From CAZRGV01 sp964599655 (GTDB lineage: Bacteria > Planctomycetota > Planctomycetia > Isosphaerales > Isosphaeraceae): 6,462 nucleotides of DNA. Location: positions 1-6,462 of the forward strand of contig CAZRGV010000239.1 of NCBI GenBank assembly GCA_964599655.1. Reading direction: 5' to 3'. The first letter of the stretch is position 1, and each line of letters starts with the position of its first letter. A program made the translations under genes and the position numbers. Shown one piece after another: positions 1 through 6,462 of this stretch. The notes beneath the pieces were generated by a model. It saw nothing but the letters and a program-made list of their open reading frames with translations, was not told the DNA's origin and did no database searches.

Positions 1-178
1 AGCCACCCGTGCTACCCGATCGGAGTGAAGCCACTGGTGGACAAGCCACCAGTGCCACCCGAGGAAGACACTGGTGGACAAGCCACCCGTGCCACCCGAG
101 GAAGACACTGGTGGACAAGCCACCCGTGCCACCCGATCGGAGTGAAGCCACTGGTGGACCAGCCACCCGTGGCACCGA
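1..178. repeat. Tandem palindromic repeat array (37/43 bp units)
   Basis: The core CACTGGTGGACAAGCCAC recurs at 32, 69 and 106, with a one-base variant (ACCAG for ACAAG) at 149. Unit spacing is therefore 37, 37 and 43 bp. Two linkers alternate after the core: GAGGAAGA in the 37 bp units and GATCGGAGTGAAGC in the 43 bp unit. Bases 1-31 match the tail of the 43 bp type at 30 of 31 positions, so the array probably continues beyond the left edge. Each unit can fold: CACTGGTGG (32-40), loop ACAAG, CCACCAGTG (46-54) is a perfect 9 bp stem, and 147-157 pairs with 163-173 with one mismatch in 11. Reading frames through it give only repetitive translations and look non-coding. It resembles dispersed REP-like repeats, but the family is not identified. 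Confidence 0.85.
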
Positions 179-192
179 CGGCGAGCGATCAA

Positions 193-224
193 GGGGCACG
201 GACACGAGGACGTGTCCGTGCCCC
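193..224 (-). terminator. Perfect 14 bp hairpin, possible terminator of the dehydrogenase gene
   Basis: GGGGCACGGACACG (193-206) is the exact reverse complement of CGTGTCCGTGCCCC (211-224), leaving a four-base loop AGGA. It lies 43 bases beyond the stop codon of the minus-strand dehydrogenase gene, the expected place for a transcript end. No T-run follows on either strand, so it is not a canonical intrinsic terminator. It may instead stabilise the RNA 3' end or be a dispersed palindromic repeat. The structure is certain; the function is inferred. Confidence 0.55.
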
Positions 225-267
225 CCATTGCGAAGGGATTGCAGCTCAAACCGATCCCGCGTCCTGC

Positions 268-1476
268 TTACTTCCGGGGCGCCAGCCGGTAGATCCGGCC
301 GTCGAAGGCGAGGATGAAGAGCTCGCCGGCGGGGTTCTCGCCGAAGGCGGCGATGTTGATCTTGGGGTTGGAGGCCAGGTCGATCAGTTCGGCGGTTTCG
401 ATGGCCTTGCCGTCCTTCTCGCGGAGGCCCCAGATGCGGCCGCTGTCGTAGTCGCCGAACACGTAAACGCCCTTCAGCGCGGGCAGGGCCTGGCCCCGGT
501 AGACGTAGCCGCCGGTGATGCTCTTGCCGATCGAGTGGGGATACTCGAAGACCGGCGGGGTGATCTTCACGCCGGCGGGGCGCTGGCGGGGGCGGAAGTT
601 GTGAGTGCCTTCCTTGATGCTCCAGCCGTAGTTGCCGCCGTTTTCGAGGATGTAGACCATTTCCCAGAGGTTCTGGCCCACGTCGCCGGCCCAGAGGGTG
701 CCGGTTTCTCGGTCGAAGCTGAACTTCCAGACGTTGCGAAGGCCGATGCAGAAGACCTCGGGGGCCCAGTTTGCGAAGGTTTTGGGATCGCGAAGCCGGG
801 GGTTGTCCTTCGGAATGCCGTAGGGCTTGCCGTCCTCGGGGTGGTCGACGTCGATTCGGAGGATCGAGGCGAACCAGTCGCGGGGGTTCTGGCCGGTGGT
901 CAGCGGGTCATCGGCCGCTCCGCTGTCGCCGAGCGAGATATAGAGGTCGCCGTCCGGACCGAAGGCGATGCAGCCGCCGTTGTGGTTGCCGTAGGGGTCG
1001 GGAGGGCCGACCCAGACGCGCTGCTCGCTTGCCGGATCGGCCTTGCGGGGGTCGTCCTTCGAGACCTGGAACCGCGAGACGACCGACCGGCGGTTGGTCG
1101 GGCCTTCTTGGGCCGAGTAGTACACGAAGAACGCACCGTTTTCCTTGTAGTTGGGATGGAAGGCTAGGCCGAGCAGGCCCTCCTCGTTGTCCTTGCTGAT
1201 CGGGTTGGGCAAGGTGAGGAACAGTTGCTTGTCGCGGGTGGAGTCCTCGTCGGGGAACGACCAGATTTTGGCCTCGTGCTGCTCGACCACGAAGAGAAGA
1301 TGACGGCCGTCGTCGGGATAGGCCAGGGTCACCGGGCGGTTGAAGCTCAGGTTCGGGAAGGCCAGCTCGGTCTGAAGCGTGGGCAGCTCGGCCCTGGCGA
1401 AAACCGGGAGCAGACCGATCGCGACGAAGACGCCCGCGACGAGCGGGCGAGCGAATCGGGAGGGAACGCGGGGCAT
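268..1476 (-). CDS. Exported PQQ-dependent glucose/sorbosone dehydrogenase family protein
   Basis: A 402-residue protein of the soluble, PQQ-dependent aldose sugar dehydrogenase family (GSDH beta-propeller, YliI-like). Family members oxidise sugars in the periplasm using PQQ and calcium. Residues 1-29 form a Sec-type signal peptide: basic start, hydrophobic PLVAGVFVAIGLLPVF, and an A-R-A cleavage site before Glu30. Family landmarks are seen in order: EEGLLGLAFHPNY (98-110); NHNGG (164-168), whose His165 matches the catalytic histidine of soluble glucose dehydrogenase, running into FGPDGDLYISLGDSG (172-186); GLRNVW (245-250); GGNYGW (280-285); and GDYDSGRIWGL (341-351). The length is near that of minimal family members and there is no extra cytochrome or membrane domain. 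The frame could begin at 1557, but the start at 1476 has a ribosome site and puts the signal peptide at the N terminus. It is transcribed away from its neighbours and appears monocistronic. The real substrate is unknown; related proteins of this fold can have non-sugar roles. Confidence 0.9.
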   Translation of the reverse strand: MPRVPSRFARPLVAGVFVAIGLLPVFARAELPTLQTELAFPNLSFNRPVTLAYPDDGRHLLFVVEQHEAKIWSFPDEDSTRDKQLFLTLPNPISKDNEEGLLGLAFHPNYKENGAFFVYYSAQEGPTNRRSVVSRFQVSKDDPRKADPASEQRVWVGPPDPYGNHNGGCIAFGPDGDLYISLGDSGAADDPLTTGQNPRDWFASILRIDVDHPEDGKPYGIPKDNPRLRDPKTFANWAPEVFCIGLRNVWKFSFDRETGTLWAGDVGQNLWEMVYILENGGNYGWSIKEGTHNFRPRQRPAGVKITPPVFEYPHSIGKSITGGYVYRGQALPALKGVYVFGDYDSGRIWGLREKDGKAIETAELIDLASNPKINIAAFGENPAGELFILAFDGRIYRLAPRK

Positions 1477-1480
1477 GCCA

Positions 1481-1486
1481 TTCCTT
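1481..1486 (-). promoter_or_regulatory. Ribosome binding site fixing the dehydrogenase start
   Basis: On the minus strand AAGGAA sits four bases before the ATG at 1476-1474. Starting here rather than at the upstream in-frame ATG (1557) gives a clean signal peptide and drops a 27-residue Pro/Arg-rich leader. Confidence 0.6.
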
Positions 1487-1756
1487 TTCGTAAAGGGGAG
1501 GGTGGGCGGAGTCGGAGGGAGGGAGACGCGTCGGAGAGCGTGTTGCGAAAACGCCACGAGGGCCGCACCGCGGCCGGTCCGCCAGCCTTGGACGCTCCAC
1601 CGGGACGGAATATTCTACAAAGCGCGATCGAACCAGGTCGAGGCCGCACCGCGCCGGAACGTCAACGATCCTCGAACCCTCGGCCCGAAACGTTCGATTC
1701 ATTCCAGGACGCACGCCGAAAATGTCGAAAAGTGGGCGCACGCCAGAAAATTTGGC

Positions 1757-1785
1757 TTGCCGCGGATGTAAAGAAAGCGTATGCT
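1757..1785 (+). promoter_or_regulatory. Candidate sigma-70-type promoter for the 1826 gene
   Basis: TTGCCG (1757-1762) and TATGCT (1780-1785) each match the -35 and -10 consensus at four of six positions, with a 17-base spacer. They sit in one of the few AT-richer patches of the region. The predicted transcript start is near 1792, giving a leader of about 34 bases. This is a motif reading by eye; planctomycete promoter consensus may differ. Confidence 0.35.
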
Positions 1786-1825
1786 AATGGCACTTGTTCG
1801 TTCGTTCCGGTGAGAGCCGATCCCG

Positions 1826-2386
1826 GTGAACACGCGGTCTGGTCGTCGAGTTCGAGCCTGGCGCCATGGCCTCTTGATCGCGCTGACGATCGCGGGGCTG
1901 ACGGTTCCACCGTTGCCGGGGCCCGGCTGGCTGCCACAACGGGTGTCGCGAACCGGGTCAAAAGACGCGCCGGGACGGCTGGCGCCGAGGGCTCGTTCGG
2001 CTCCGAGCGCCCTGGCGATGGTCGATTCCGCTCGCCCCGGTCGCGTCGTGGCCGACGCGCCGCAGCCGATCGGTTCCGCCCTCTTGCCGATCGACGGCGA
2101 ACCGGCGCCGAGGGCTCCGGCCGAGGATGAGACGCCGCGTTCCGAATCGAGCGACGGCACGACCGAGTCGGACGACGAGGCATCGGAACCCTTGCCCTGG
2201 TTGCAGGTTCTGGTCCAGCGCCGGGGCGAGGGCCGGTTCCGATGGCGCGGGTCCGAGGGTCGTCCGGGGTTGCGGTCGAACGCCGGGGTCGCGCTGCTGT
2301 CGGTTCTCGGAGAACGCCGTTCCCGGCTCTTGCCCGGCTCGCCTTCCCTTCGCCTCTCGACGTATCTCTGTCGTTTCACCTGCTGA
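1826..2386 (+). CDS. Hypothetical secreted or membrane-anchored proline/acidic-rich protein
   Basis: I do not recognise this 186-residue protein. It begins at a GTG with a basic N terminus (RSGRRVRAWRH, residues 4-14) followed by a hydrophobic stretch LLIALTIAGLTV (16-27). This is the layout of a signal peptide or a single membrane anchor. Residues 28-125 are low-complexity, rich in Pro, Ala, Arg, Ser and Gly, with a run of acidic residues at about 100-121, and are probably disordered. The Arg-rich tail (130-186) contains the only two cysteines (182 and 186). By-eye codon counts give third positions the highest GC and second positions the lowest, as expected for coding DNA in a GC-rich genome, although the bias is weaker than in glpK. 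No strong ribosome site precedes the GTG. Part of the Arg-rich tail may be non-native, or the whole frame may be spurious. Confidence 0.5.
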   Translation: MNTRSGRRVRAWRHGLLIALTIAGLTVPPLPGPGWLPQRVSRTGSKDAPGRLAPRARSAPSALAMVDSARPGRVVADAPQPIGSALLPIDGEPAPRAPAEDETPRSESSDGTTESDDEASEPLPWLQVLVQRRGEGRFRWRGSEGRPGLRSNAGVALLSVLGERRSRLLPGSPSLRLSTYLCRFTC

Positions 2387-2621
2387 TCGCCCCTTCGTTC
2401 CCTTCGCAACGCCGGTGATTCGGGCCCGCGATCGCGCCTGGCCCGCCCGGTGGTCCTCCACGTTCGGAACCACGTCGTTCCCCAGGCGGCCTCAACCGTC
2501 TGCTCCGTCTCGACTCAGGGCGGTTCGAGGGCCCGAGAAGCCGCGCGGTCCGCGACGAGGTTCCGCTCTTCCCATACTCACGTCGGAATTTCACGCAAGA
2601 CAAGAAGAAAGGATGGGTGTC
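2387..2621. other. Spacer upstream of the small acidic-protein gene
   Basis: No gene is supported in these 235 bases. A partial dyad, GGAAC-CACGTC-GTTCC (2466-2481, palindromic at 14 of 16 positions), lies about 140 bases before the next start and could be an operator, but a chance match is possible. CATACT (2573-2578) resembles a -10 box without a partner -35. Confidence 0.3.
2608..2613 (+). promoter_or_regulatory. Ribosome binding site deciding the start of the small protein
   Basis: AAAGGA ends at 2613, leaving an eight-base spacer to the ATG at 2622. The in-frame ATG at 2613 overlaps this site and would have no properly spaced one of its own, so 2622 is preferred. Confidence 0.6.
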
Positions 2622-2858
2622 ATGTCCGTCGTCGAACGTGACGTGAATGCCTGGTACGAATACGAGCCGGAGCCGCTCGAGGCCGAACGCCCGGTCGAGA
2701 AGTTTTCAAAACATGAAGATTACGTTGAGCTGGAATATTACGCGTTGATGGGCGTGTCCGGTGGCGACGAGCCGCGGCAGGTTCGCGCGTTCGCCAGGGA
2801 GGTTCGTCCCGACGGCGAGGCCCCACGCGCGGGTGGAGATCGGACGGACTGGATGTAA
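2622..2858 (+). CDS. Small acidic protein of unknown function (78 aa)
   Basis: I do not recognise this protein. The first half is acidic and aromatic: WYEYEPEPLEAE at 11-22 and HEDYVELEYYALMG at 31-44, with tyrosines at 12, 14, 34, 39 and 40. The second half (45-78) is Gly/Arg/Asp-rich and probably flexible, ending in DWM. It has no signal peptide, membrane segment or cysteine, so it is probably a soluble cytoplasmic protein. Support comes from a well-placed ribosome site, ordinary codon use and a composition unlike the Arg/Pro-rich translations of surrounding non-coding frames. It follows the 1826 gene after 235 bases, so it probably has its own promoter, and faces glpK across the inverted-repeat element. 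The acidic Tyr/Glu segment could be a binding peptide, but nothing shows its partner. Confidence 0.65.
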   Translation: MSVVERDVNAWYEYEPEPLEAERPVEKFSKHEDYVELEYYALMGVSGGDEPRQVRAFAREVRPDGEAPRAGGDRTDWM

Positions 2859-2882
2859 CCCGATCCGCCCCAAGGCGTCGCG

Positions 2883-2898
2883 GGTCCGGCCTCGGACC
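2883..2898 (+). terminator. Short hairpin after the small gene
   Basis: GGTCCG (2883-2888), loop GCCT, CGGACC (2893-2898) forms a perfect 6 bp stem 24 bases beyond the TAA. There is no T-run, so termination here is a weak inference. Confidence 0.25.
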
Positions 2899-3021
2899 TC
2901 TGCGGAGGATCGAGGAGGACTCCGAAGGCCTGGCGGCGCGTTCGAGCGTGGTCGCGAAACTGGCCCCCCTCCCGCGTGAGTGGGGCAACTCGCCCCCGCG
3001 ACTTCGGGCCGGGGACGAGCG

Positions 3022-3182
3022 AAAATCCTGGGTGGCGGACCCACGCCCTCGTGGGTCTGAACCGAGCTGGCGCGTCGGCGACCCCCCGCATGTCTTCCCA
3101 GCAAGCATGACTCGCCGTCGCGATCGGAGCGGTCTTTCCCCCCTCGGGCTCACGAGGGTGTCGGTCCGCCACCCAGGTTTTT
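3022..3182. repeat. 161 bp element bounded by 36 bp inverted repeats
   Basis: Bases 3022-3057 and 3147-3182 are reverse complements at 31 of 36 positions, separated by 89 bases. The outermost core CCTGGGTGGCGGACC pairs without mismatch. The left arm also contains its own perfect hairpin, GACCCACG (3038-3045), loop CCCT, CGTGGGTC (3050-3057). The right arm ends in TTTTT on the plus strand, and the left arm ends in TTTT when read on the minus strand. RNA from either direction could therefore form a long stem followed by a U-run. It lies between two convergent genes (small protein and glpK), which fits a bidirectional terminator or a non-autonomous MITE/REPIN-like element. No transposase is encoded and no target-site duplication is obvious. 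The remainder of the 2859-3200 spacer shows no supported gene. Confidence 0.75.
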
Positions 3183-3200
3183 GATTTGGTCTCGGTTGGT

Positions 3201-4709
<1,509 letters not shown>

Positions 4710-4758
4710 CGGCGGGTCTCCGGTTCAGCCCTCGATTCGGTTCGGCGCGATCTCTCTG

Positions 4759-4787
4759 GTGACGGGACGCCGGCATCGTATCATAAT
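4759..4787 (+). promoter_or_regulatory. Candidate promoter for the membrane-protein pair; overlaps a minus-strand -10
   Basis: GTGACG (4759-4764, four of six -35 matches) and CATAAT (4782-4787, five of six -10 matches) are spaced by 17 bases, about 70 bases before the ATG at 4857. The same AT-rich patch read on the minus strand gives TATGAT (4785-4780), a good -10 facing glpK, but without a clear -35. The divergent promoters may overlap here. Confidence 0.42.
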
Positions 4788-4856
4788 GGGAAGCCGATCC
4801 CGACCCGGAAGCCCCGTCCTCCGCGACTCTCGCGAATTCGACCGAAAGGACCACGT

Positions 4857-5288
4857 ATGAATGACGACGTACTGATCATTCCGATTGTCGCGATTCTGTT
4901 GCCCGCCATCCTGGTTCCCAGCATCCTGATCCTGAAGTATCTCGCCAGGAAGCGGGACTACCAGCATGCGGAGCGGATGCGGGCGATCGAGCTGGGGCAT
5001 CCGCTGCCTCGGAGCGAGTTCTGGCCCGCGTTGACGGCCATCGCCATTGGCGGTGTCGTGCCGTTCGGCACCTTCTTCTTTGCCTTTTTGGCGACGGTGA
5101 TCAACGGGAGCGTCAACGGAGTCTGGGAGTGCGCGGGGTTTGTTGGCGTGACGTCCGTCATCGGCGGCACGATCCTGGCCCACCGCCTGATCGGCCGCTC
5201 GCACCAGGCCGTTGACGTGCCACCCGCCTCGCACGCCAAGCCGGCGTTCGATCCCGACGCCTACGACATGATCGGCCAAAGATATTGA
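4857..5288 (+). CDS. Three-helix membrane protein with RDYxHxERM and C-terminal DPDAYD motifs (paralogue A)
   Basis: A 143-residue integral membrane protein of unknown function. Helix 1 is about 5-28 (LIIPIVAILLPAILVPSILIL). The basic segment ARKRDYQHAERMRAIELG (30-47) is probably an amphipathic cytoplasmic helix. Helices 2 (about 57-82) and 3 (about 91-110) follow, then a polar tail ending in KPAFDPDAYDMIGQRY (128-143). By the positive-inside rule the basic segment and tail both face the cytoplasm. The ERMxAIExG segment recalls small membrane proteins with an ERMxxIEKG stretch (DUF6249-like), a tentative resemblance. AAAGGA lies six bases before the ATG, a clear ribosome site. The gene precedes its paralogue by 67 bases on the same strand, so the two are probably co-transcribed. 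An open frame extends upstream antisense to glpK, but it is a high-GC shadow; the true start is this ATG. Confidence 0.85.
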   Translation: MNDDVLIIPIVAILLPAILVPSILILKYLARKRDYQHAERMRAIELGHPLPRSEFWPALTAIAIGGVVPFGTFFFAFLATVINGSVNGVWECAGFVGVTSVIGGTILAHRLIGRSHQAVDVPPASHAKPAFDPDAYDMIGQRY

Positions 5289-5355
5289 CGATTCTTTGTG
5301 ATTTGATGGCCAGGACGGCGGTTTCCCCTCTTCCCCCCAAGATCGGGCGTTTGCC

Positions 5356-5859
5356 ATGAACCTTGTCGCGGCAGTGAACTCCATTGCACTTTCGGGCGTC
5401 GAGATCCTGCTGATTGTCGCCGTGATTGTGGCACCGATGGGATTCGGGTTTCATCATGCGGCGCGCAAGCGGGATTACCTGCATCGCGAGCGGATGAAGG
5501 CCCTGGAAATGGGGCTTCCCGTGCCGGGAGACAACGCCTGGTCGGCGGCGGTTTGCATCGCCATTGGCGCGGTGGTCCCGGTCGGGGCGCTGATCGTGGC
5601 GCTGGTGGCCACGTCCCTTGCGAGGTCGAACGATCGGGAGCTTCCGCCCGAGATGGCCGTTCTGGTTCAGACCCGGTCTTCGGGCCCCGAAACGGCGATC
5701 TGGACCGGCTCGACGCTGGTCGGGCTCGCGGGGGTCGTCGGGGGCTCGACCCTGGCGCTTCGCCTGTTCGGCTCACGCCAACGGTCGAAGCACTCCGACG
5801 GGTTCGCCAAGCCGGTCGTCGATCCCGACGCCTACGACGTGGTCGGCCGTCGCGGCTGA
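5356..5859 (+). CDS. Three-helix membrane protein with RDYxHxERM and C-terminal DPDAYD motifs (paralogue B)
   Basis: A 167-residue membrane protein clearly related to the upstream gene. Shared blocks are ARKRDYxHxERMxAxExGxPxP (36-57), CIAIGAVVPVGALIVALVAT (67-86) against AIAIGGVVPFGTFFFAFLAT, a VGxxxVxGGxxLAxRL third helix (about 122-137), and the tail KPVVDPDAYDVVGRR (152-166). It differs by a longer polar loop between helices 2 and 3 (about 89-113, SNDRELPPEM and following), predicted outside the cytoplasm. Helix 1 is about 14-33. The ATG at 5356 keeps helix 1 whole, but no good ribosome site precedes it, so translation may rely on read-through from paralogue A. Its last 87 bases overlap the 3' end of the opposite-strand glycosyltransferase-like gene. 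Function is unknown; two conserved cytoplasmic segments suggest a binding or scaffold role rather than catalysis (inference). Confidence 0.82.
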   Translation: MNLVAAVNSIALSGVEILLIVAVIVAPMGFGFHHAARKRDYLHRERMKALEMGLPVPGDNAWSAAVCIAIGAVVPVGALIVALVATSLARSNDRELPPEMAVLVQTRSSGPETAIWTGSTLVGLAGVVGGSTLALRLFGSRQRSKHSDGFAKPVVDPDAYDVVGRRG

Positions 5860-6462
5860 CGTCGCCCCGGGCCGTCGCGACATCAAACCGCCCGCCCAGA
5901 GGGCCAGCAACGGCTCGATCGGGATGTGGAACCGGGCCGAGACGATCGTCAGGCTGTGGAACAGTCCGACCAGGACCACGACCAGCAAGGTCGGGCCGAG
6001 CCGCCGCCGGACCTCGGCCCGCAGGACGATCCACCCCAGCGCGGCCAGAATCGTCAGGCCCAGGTGGCTCGCCCGGTAGACGAGGTTTCGGGTCTTCGGG
6101 TTCGTTTCGTCGAAGAAGACGAACGAGCCGAGCCGTCGCAGGCAGAGCCGGGCATAACGGCCGGGGTCGTGGCGAAGGTCGGCCAGGGCGCGTCGGAACA
6201 GAAGGCGGGACCGCTCGGGCTCGGTCTTCGTGCGCAGGAGCCGGTAATCGGCCTTCGTCAAGGCGATGTCGTCGATGGAGCCGGCCTCATGGCGCGCGGC
6301 CCAGAGGGCTTCGTTGAGGGCTTTGAGACCCGAGCCCGAGCCCGAGCCCGAGCCGCTGGAGGCCAGCACGCGATCGACCGACGGCCGCACCACCTTGTCG
6401 GTTCCCTCGCTCAGGGCGCAGTTGCCCTGCCAGAAGGCATAGCCGAACGTGCTCTTGATCCA
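5773..6462 (-). CDS. Membrane glycosyltransferase-like protein, C-terminal part (cut by window edge)
   Basis: The frame stays open to the right edge, so the 5' part is missing; 229 residues are visible. The visible part begins WIKSTFGYAFWQGNCALSEG, resembling the conserved Gly-Asn loop of polytopic GT39/ArnT-like (GT-C) glycosyltransferases, which move sugars from polyprenyl-phosphate carriers at the membrane. A Ser-Gly run, an ALWAARHEAG helix, and the segment HDPGRYARLCLRRLGSFVFF follow. Two membrane segments come next (about YRASHLGLTILAALGWIVL and LGPTLLVVVLVGLFHSLTI). SARFHIPIEPLLALWAG matches the usual C-terminal signature of the group. About 30 extra residues follow, encoded antisense to the end of paralogue B. 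The catalytic Asp/Glu loop would lie upstream, outside the window, so the family call is probable rather than proven. A GTG at 6393 is not the start because homology continues upstream of it. Confidence 0.75.
   Translation of the reverse strand, partial: WIKSTFGYAFWQGNCALSEGTDKVVRPSVDRVLASSGSGSGSGSGLKALNEALWAARHEAGSIDDIALTKADYRLLRTKTEPERSRLLFRRALADLRHDPGRYARLCLRRLGSFVFFDETNPKTRNLVYRASHLGLTILAALGWIVLRAEVRRRLGPTLLVVVLVGLFHSLTIVSARFHIPIEPLLALWAGGLMSRRPGATSAATADHVVGVGIDDRLGEPVGVLRPLA
6329..6352 (-). repeat. Hexanucleotide microsatellite (CCCGAG)x4 inside the glycosyltransferase-like gene
   Basis: Four exact copies of CCCGAG encode a Ser-Gly run (SSGSGSGSGSG) in a loop of the membrane protein. 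Slippage by whole units would add or remove Ser-Gly pairs without shifting frame. Confidence 0.85.

Larger units (their letters stand above)
1477..1825. other. Divergent spacer between the dehydrogenase and secreted-protein genes
   Basis: This 349-base stretch has no convincing gene: the open frames crossing it have unbiased Arg/Pro-rich translations. It should carry promoters for both flanking genes. On the minus strand TAGAAT (1612-1617) is a good -10 match about 135 bases before the dehydrogenase start, but no -35 match lies at the usual distance. The stretch around 1740-1790 is relatively AT-rich and holds the plus-strand promoter candidate listed separately. Confidence 0.5.

Noticed and set aside
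1..178. CRISPR array
   Set aside because: Units are repeated throughout, linkers recur and no unique spacers are present; the repeats are head-to-tail palindromic units.
9..317. Short Arg/Pro/Thr-rich ORF on the plus strand
   Set aside because: It is translation of the tandem repeat array followed by the hairpin, with no ribosome site or coding bias.
25..1167. Long plus-strand open frame
   Set aside because: It runs through the repeat array and then antisense to the dehydrogenase gene. The opposite strand has unmistakable family motifs, so this is a high-GC shadow.
1477..1557. N-terminal extension of the dehydrogenase to the upstream ATG
   Set aside because: The extension is Pro/Arg-rich and precedes a clean signal peptide; the ATG at 1476 has an AAGGAA site four bases upstream.
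2738..3172. Minus-strand ORF through the inverted-repeat element
   Set aside because: It is composed largely of repeat-element sequence and antisense of the small-protein gene, with no plausible start signal.
5261..6034. Minus-strand frame antisense to paralogue B
   Set aside because: The translation is low-complexity Arg/Pro-rich, and it lies in a different frame from the supported glycosyltransferase-like gene.

Overview
The window is GC-rich and gene-sparse, with wide spacers full of palindromic repeats. Predicted proteins are rich in Arg, Pro, Gly and Ala. This style, with a secreted PQQ-type sugar dehydrogenase, orphan secreted or membrane proteins and structured intergenic repeats, suggests a high-GC planctomycete, perhaps Isosphaeraceae-like. 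That assignment is an inference from composition and repeat style; no rRNA or other phylogenetic marker is present.

Layout, left to right. Positions 1-178 hold a tandem array of 37 and 43 bp units that each contain a palindrome. A perfect 14 bp hairpin (193-224) follows, just beyond the stop of a minus-strand gene for an exported PQQ-dependent glucose/sorbosone-type dehydrogenase (268-1476). A 349 bp divergent spacer leads to two plus-strand orphan genes: a probable secreted proline-rich protein (1826-2386) and a small acidic protein (2622-2858). Between the latter and the convergent glycerol kinase gene glpK (3201-4709, minus) lies a 161 bp element bounded by 36 bp imperfect inverted repeats (3022-3182). 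A 147 bp spacer separates glpK from two tandem plus-strand paralogues encoding three-helix membrane proteins (4857-5288 and 5356-5859). Both share a basic juxtamembrane RDYxHxERM motif and a C-terminal DPDAYDxxGxR tag. The window ends inside a minus-strand membrane glycosyltransferase-like gene whose 3' end overlaps the second paralogue tail to tail by 87 bp.

The confidently identified functions are glycerol phosphorylation (GlpK), periplasmic sugar oxidation (dehydrogenase) and, more tentatively, lipid-linked sugar transfer at the membrane (partial gene). They do not form an operon or a recognisable single pathway. The only likely operon is the membrane-protein pair. I see no CRISPR array, tRNA, rRNA, transposase or defence system. 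The least explained items are the paralogous membrane pair and the two families of palindromic repeats.
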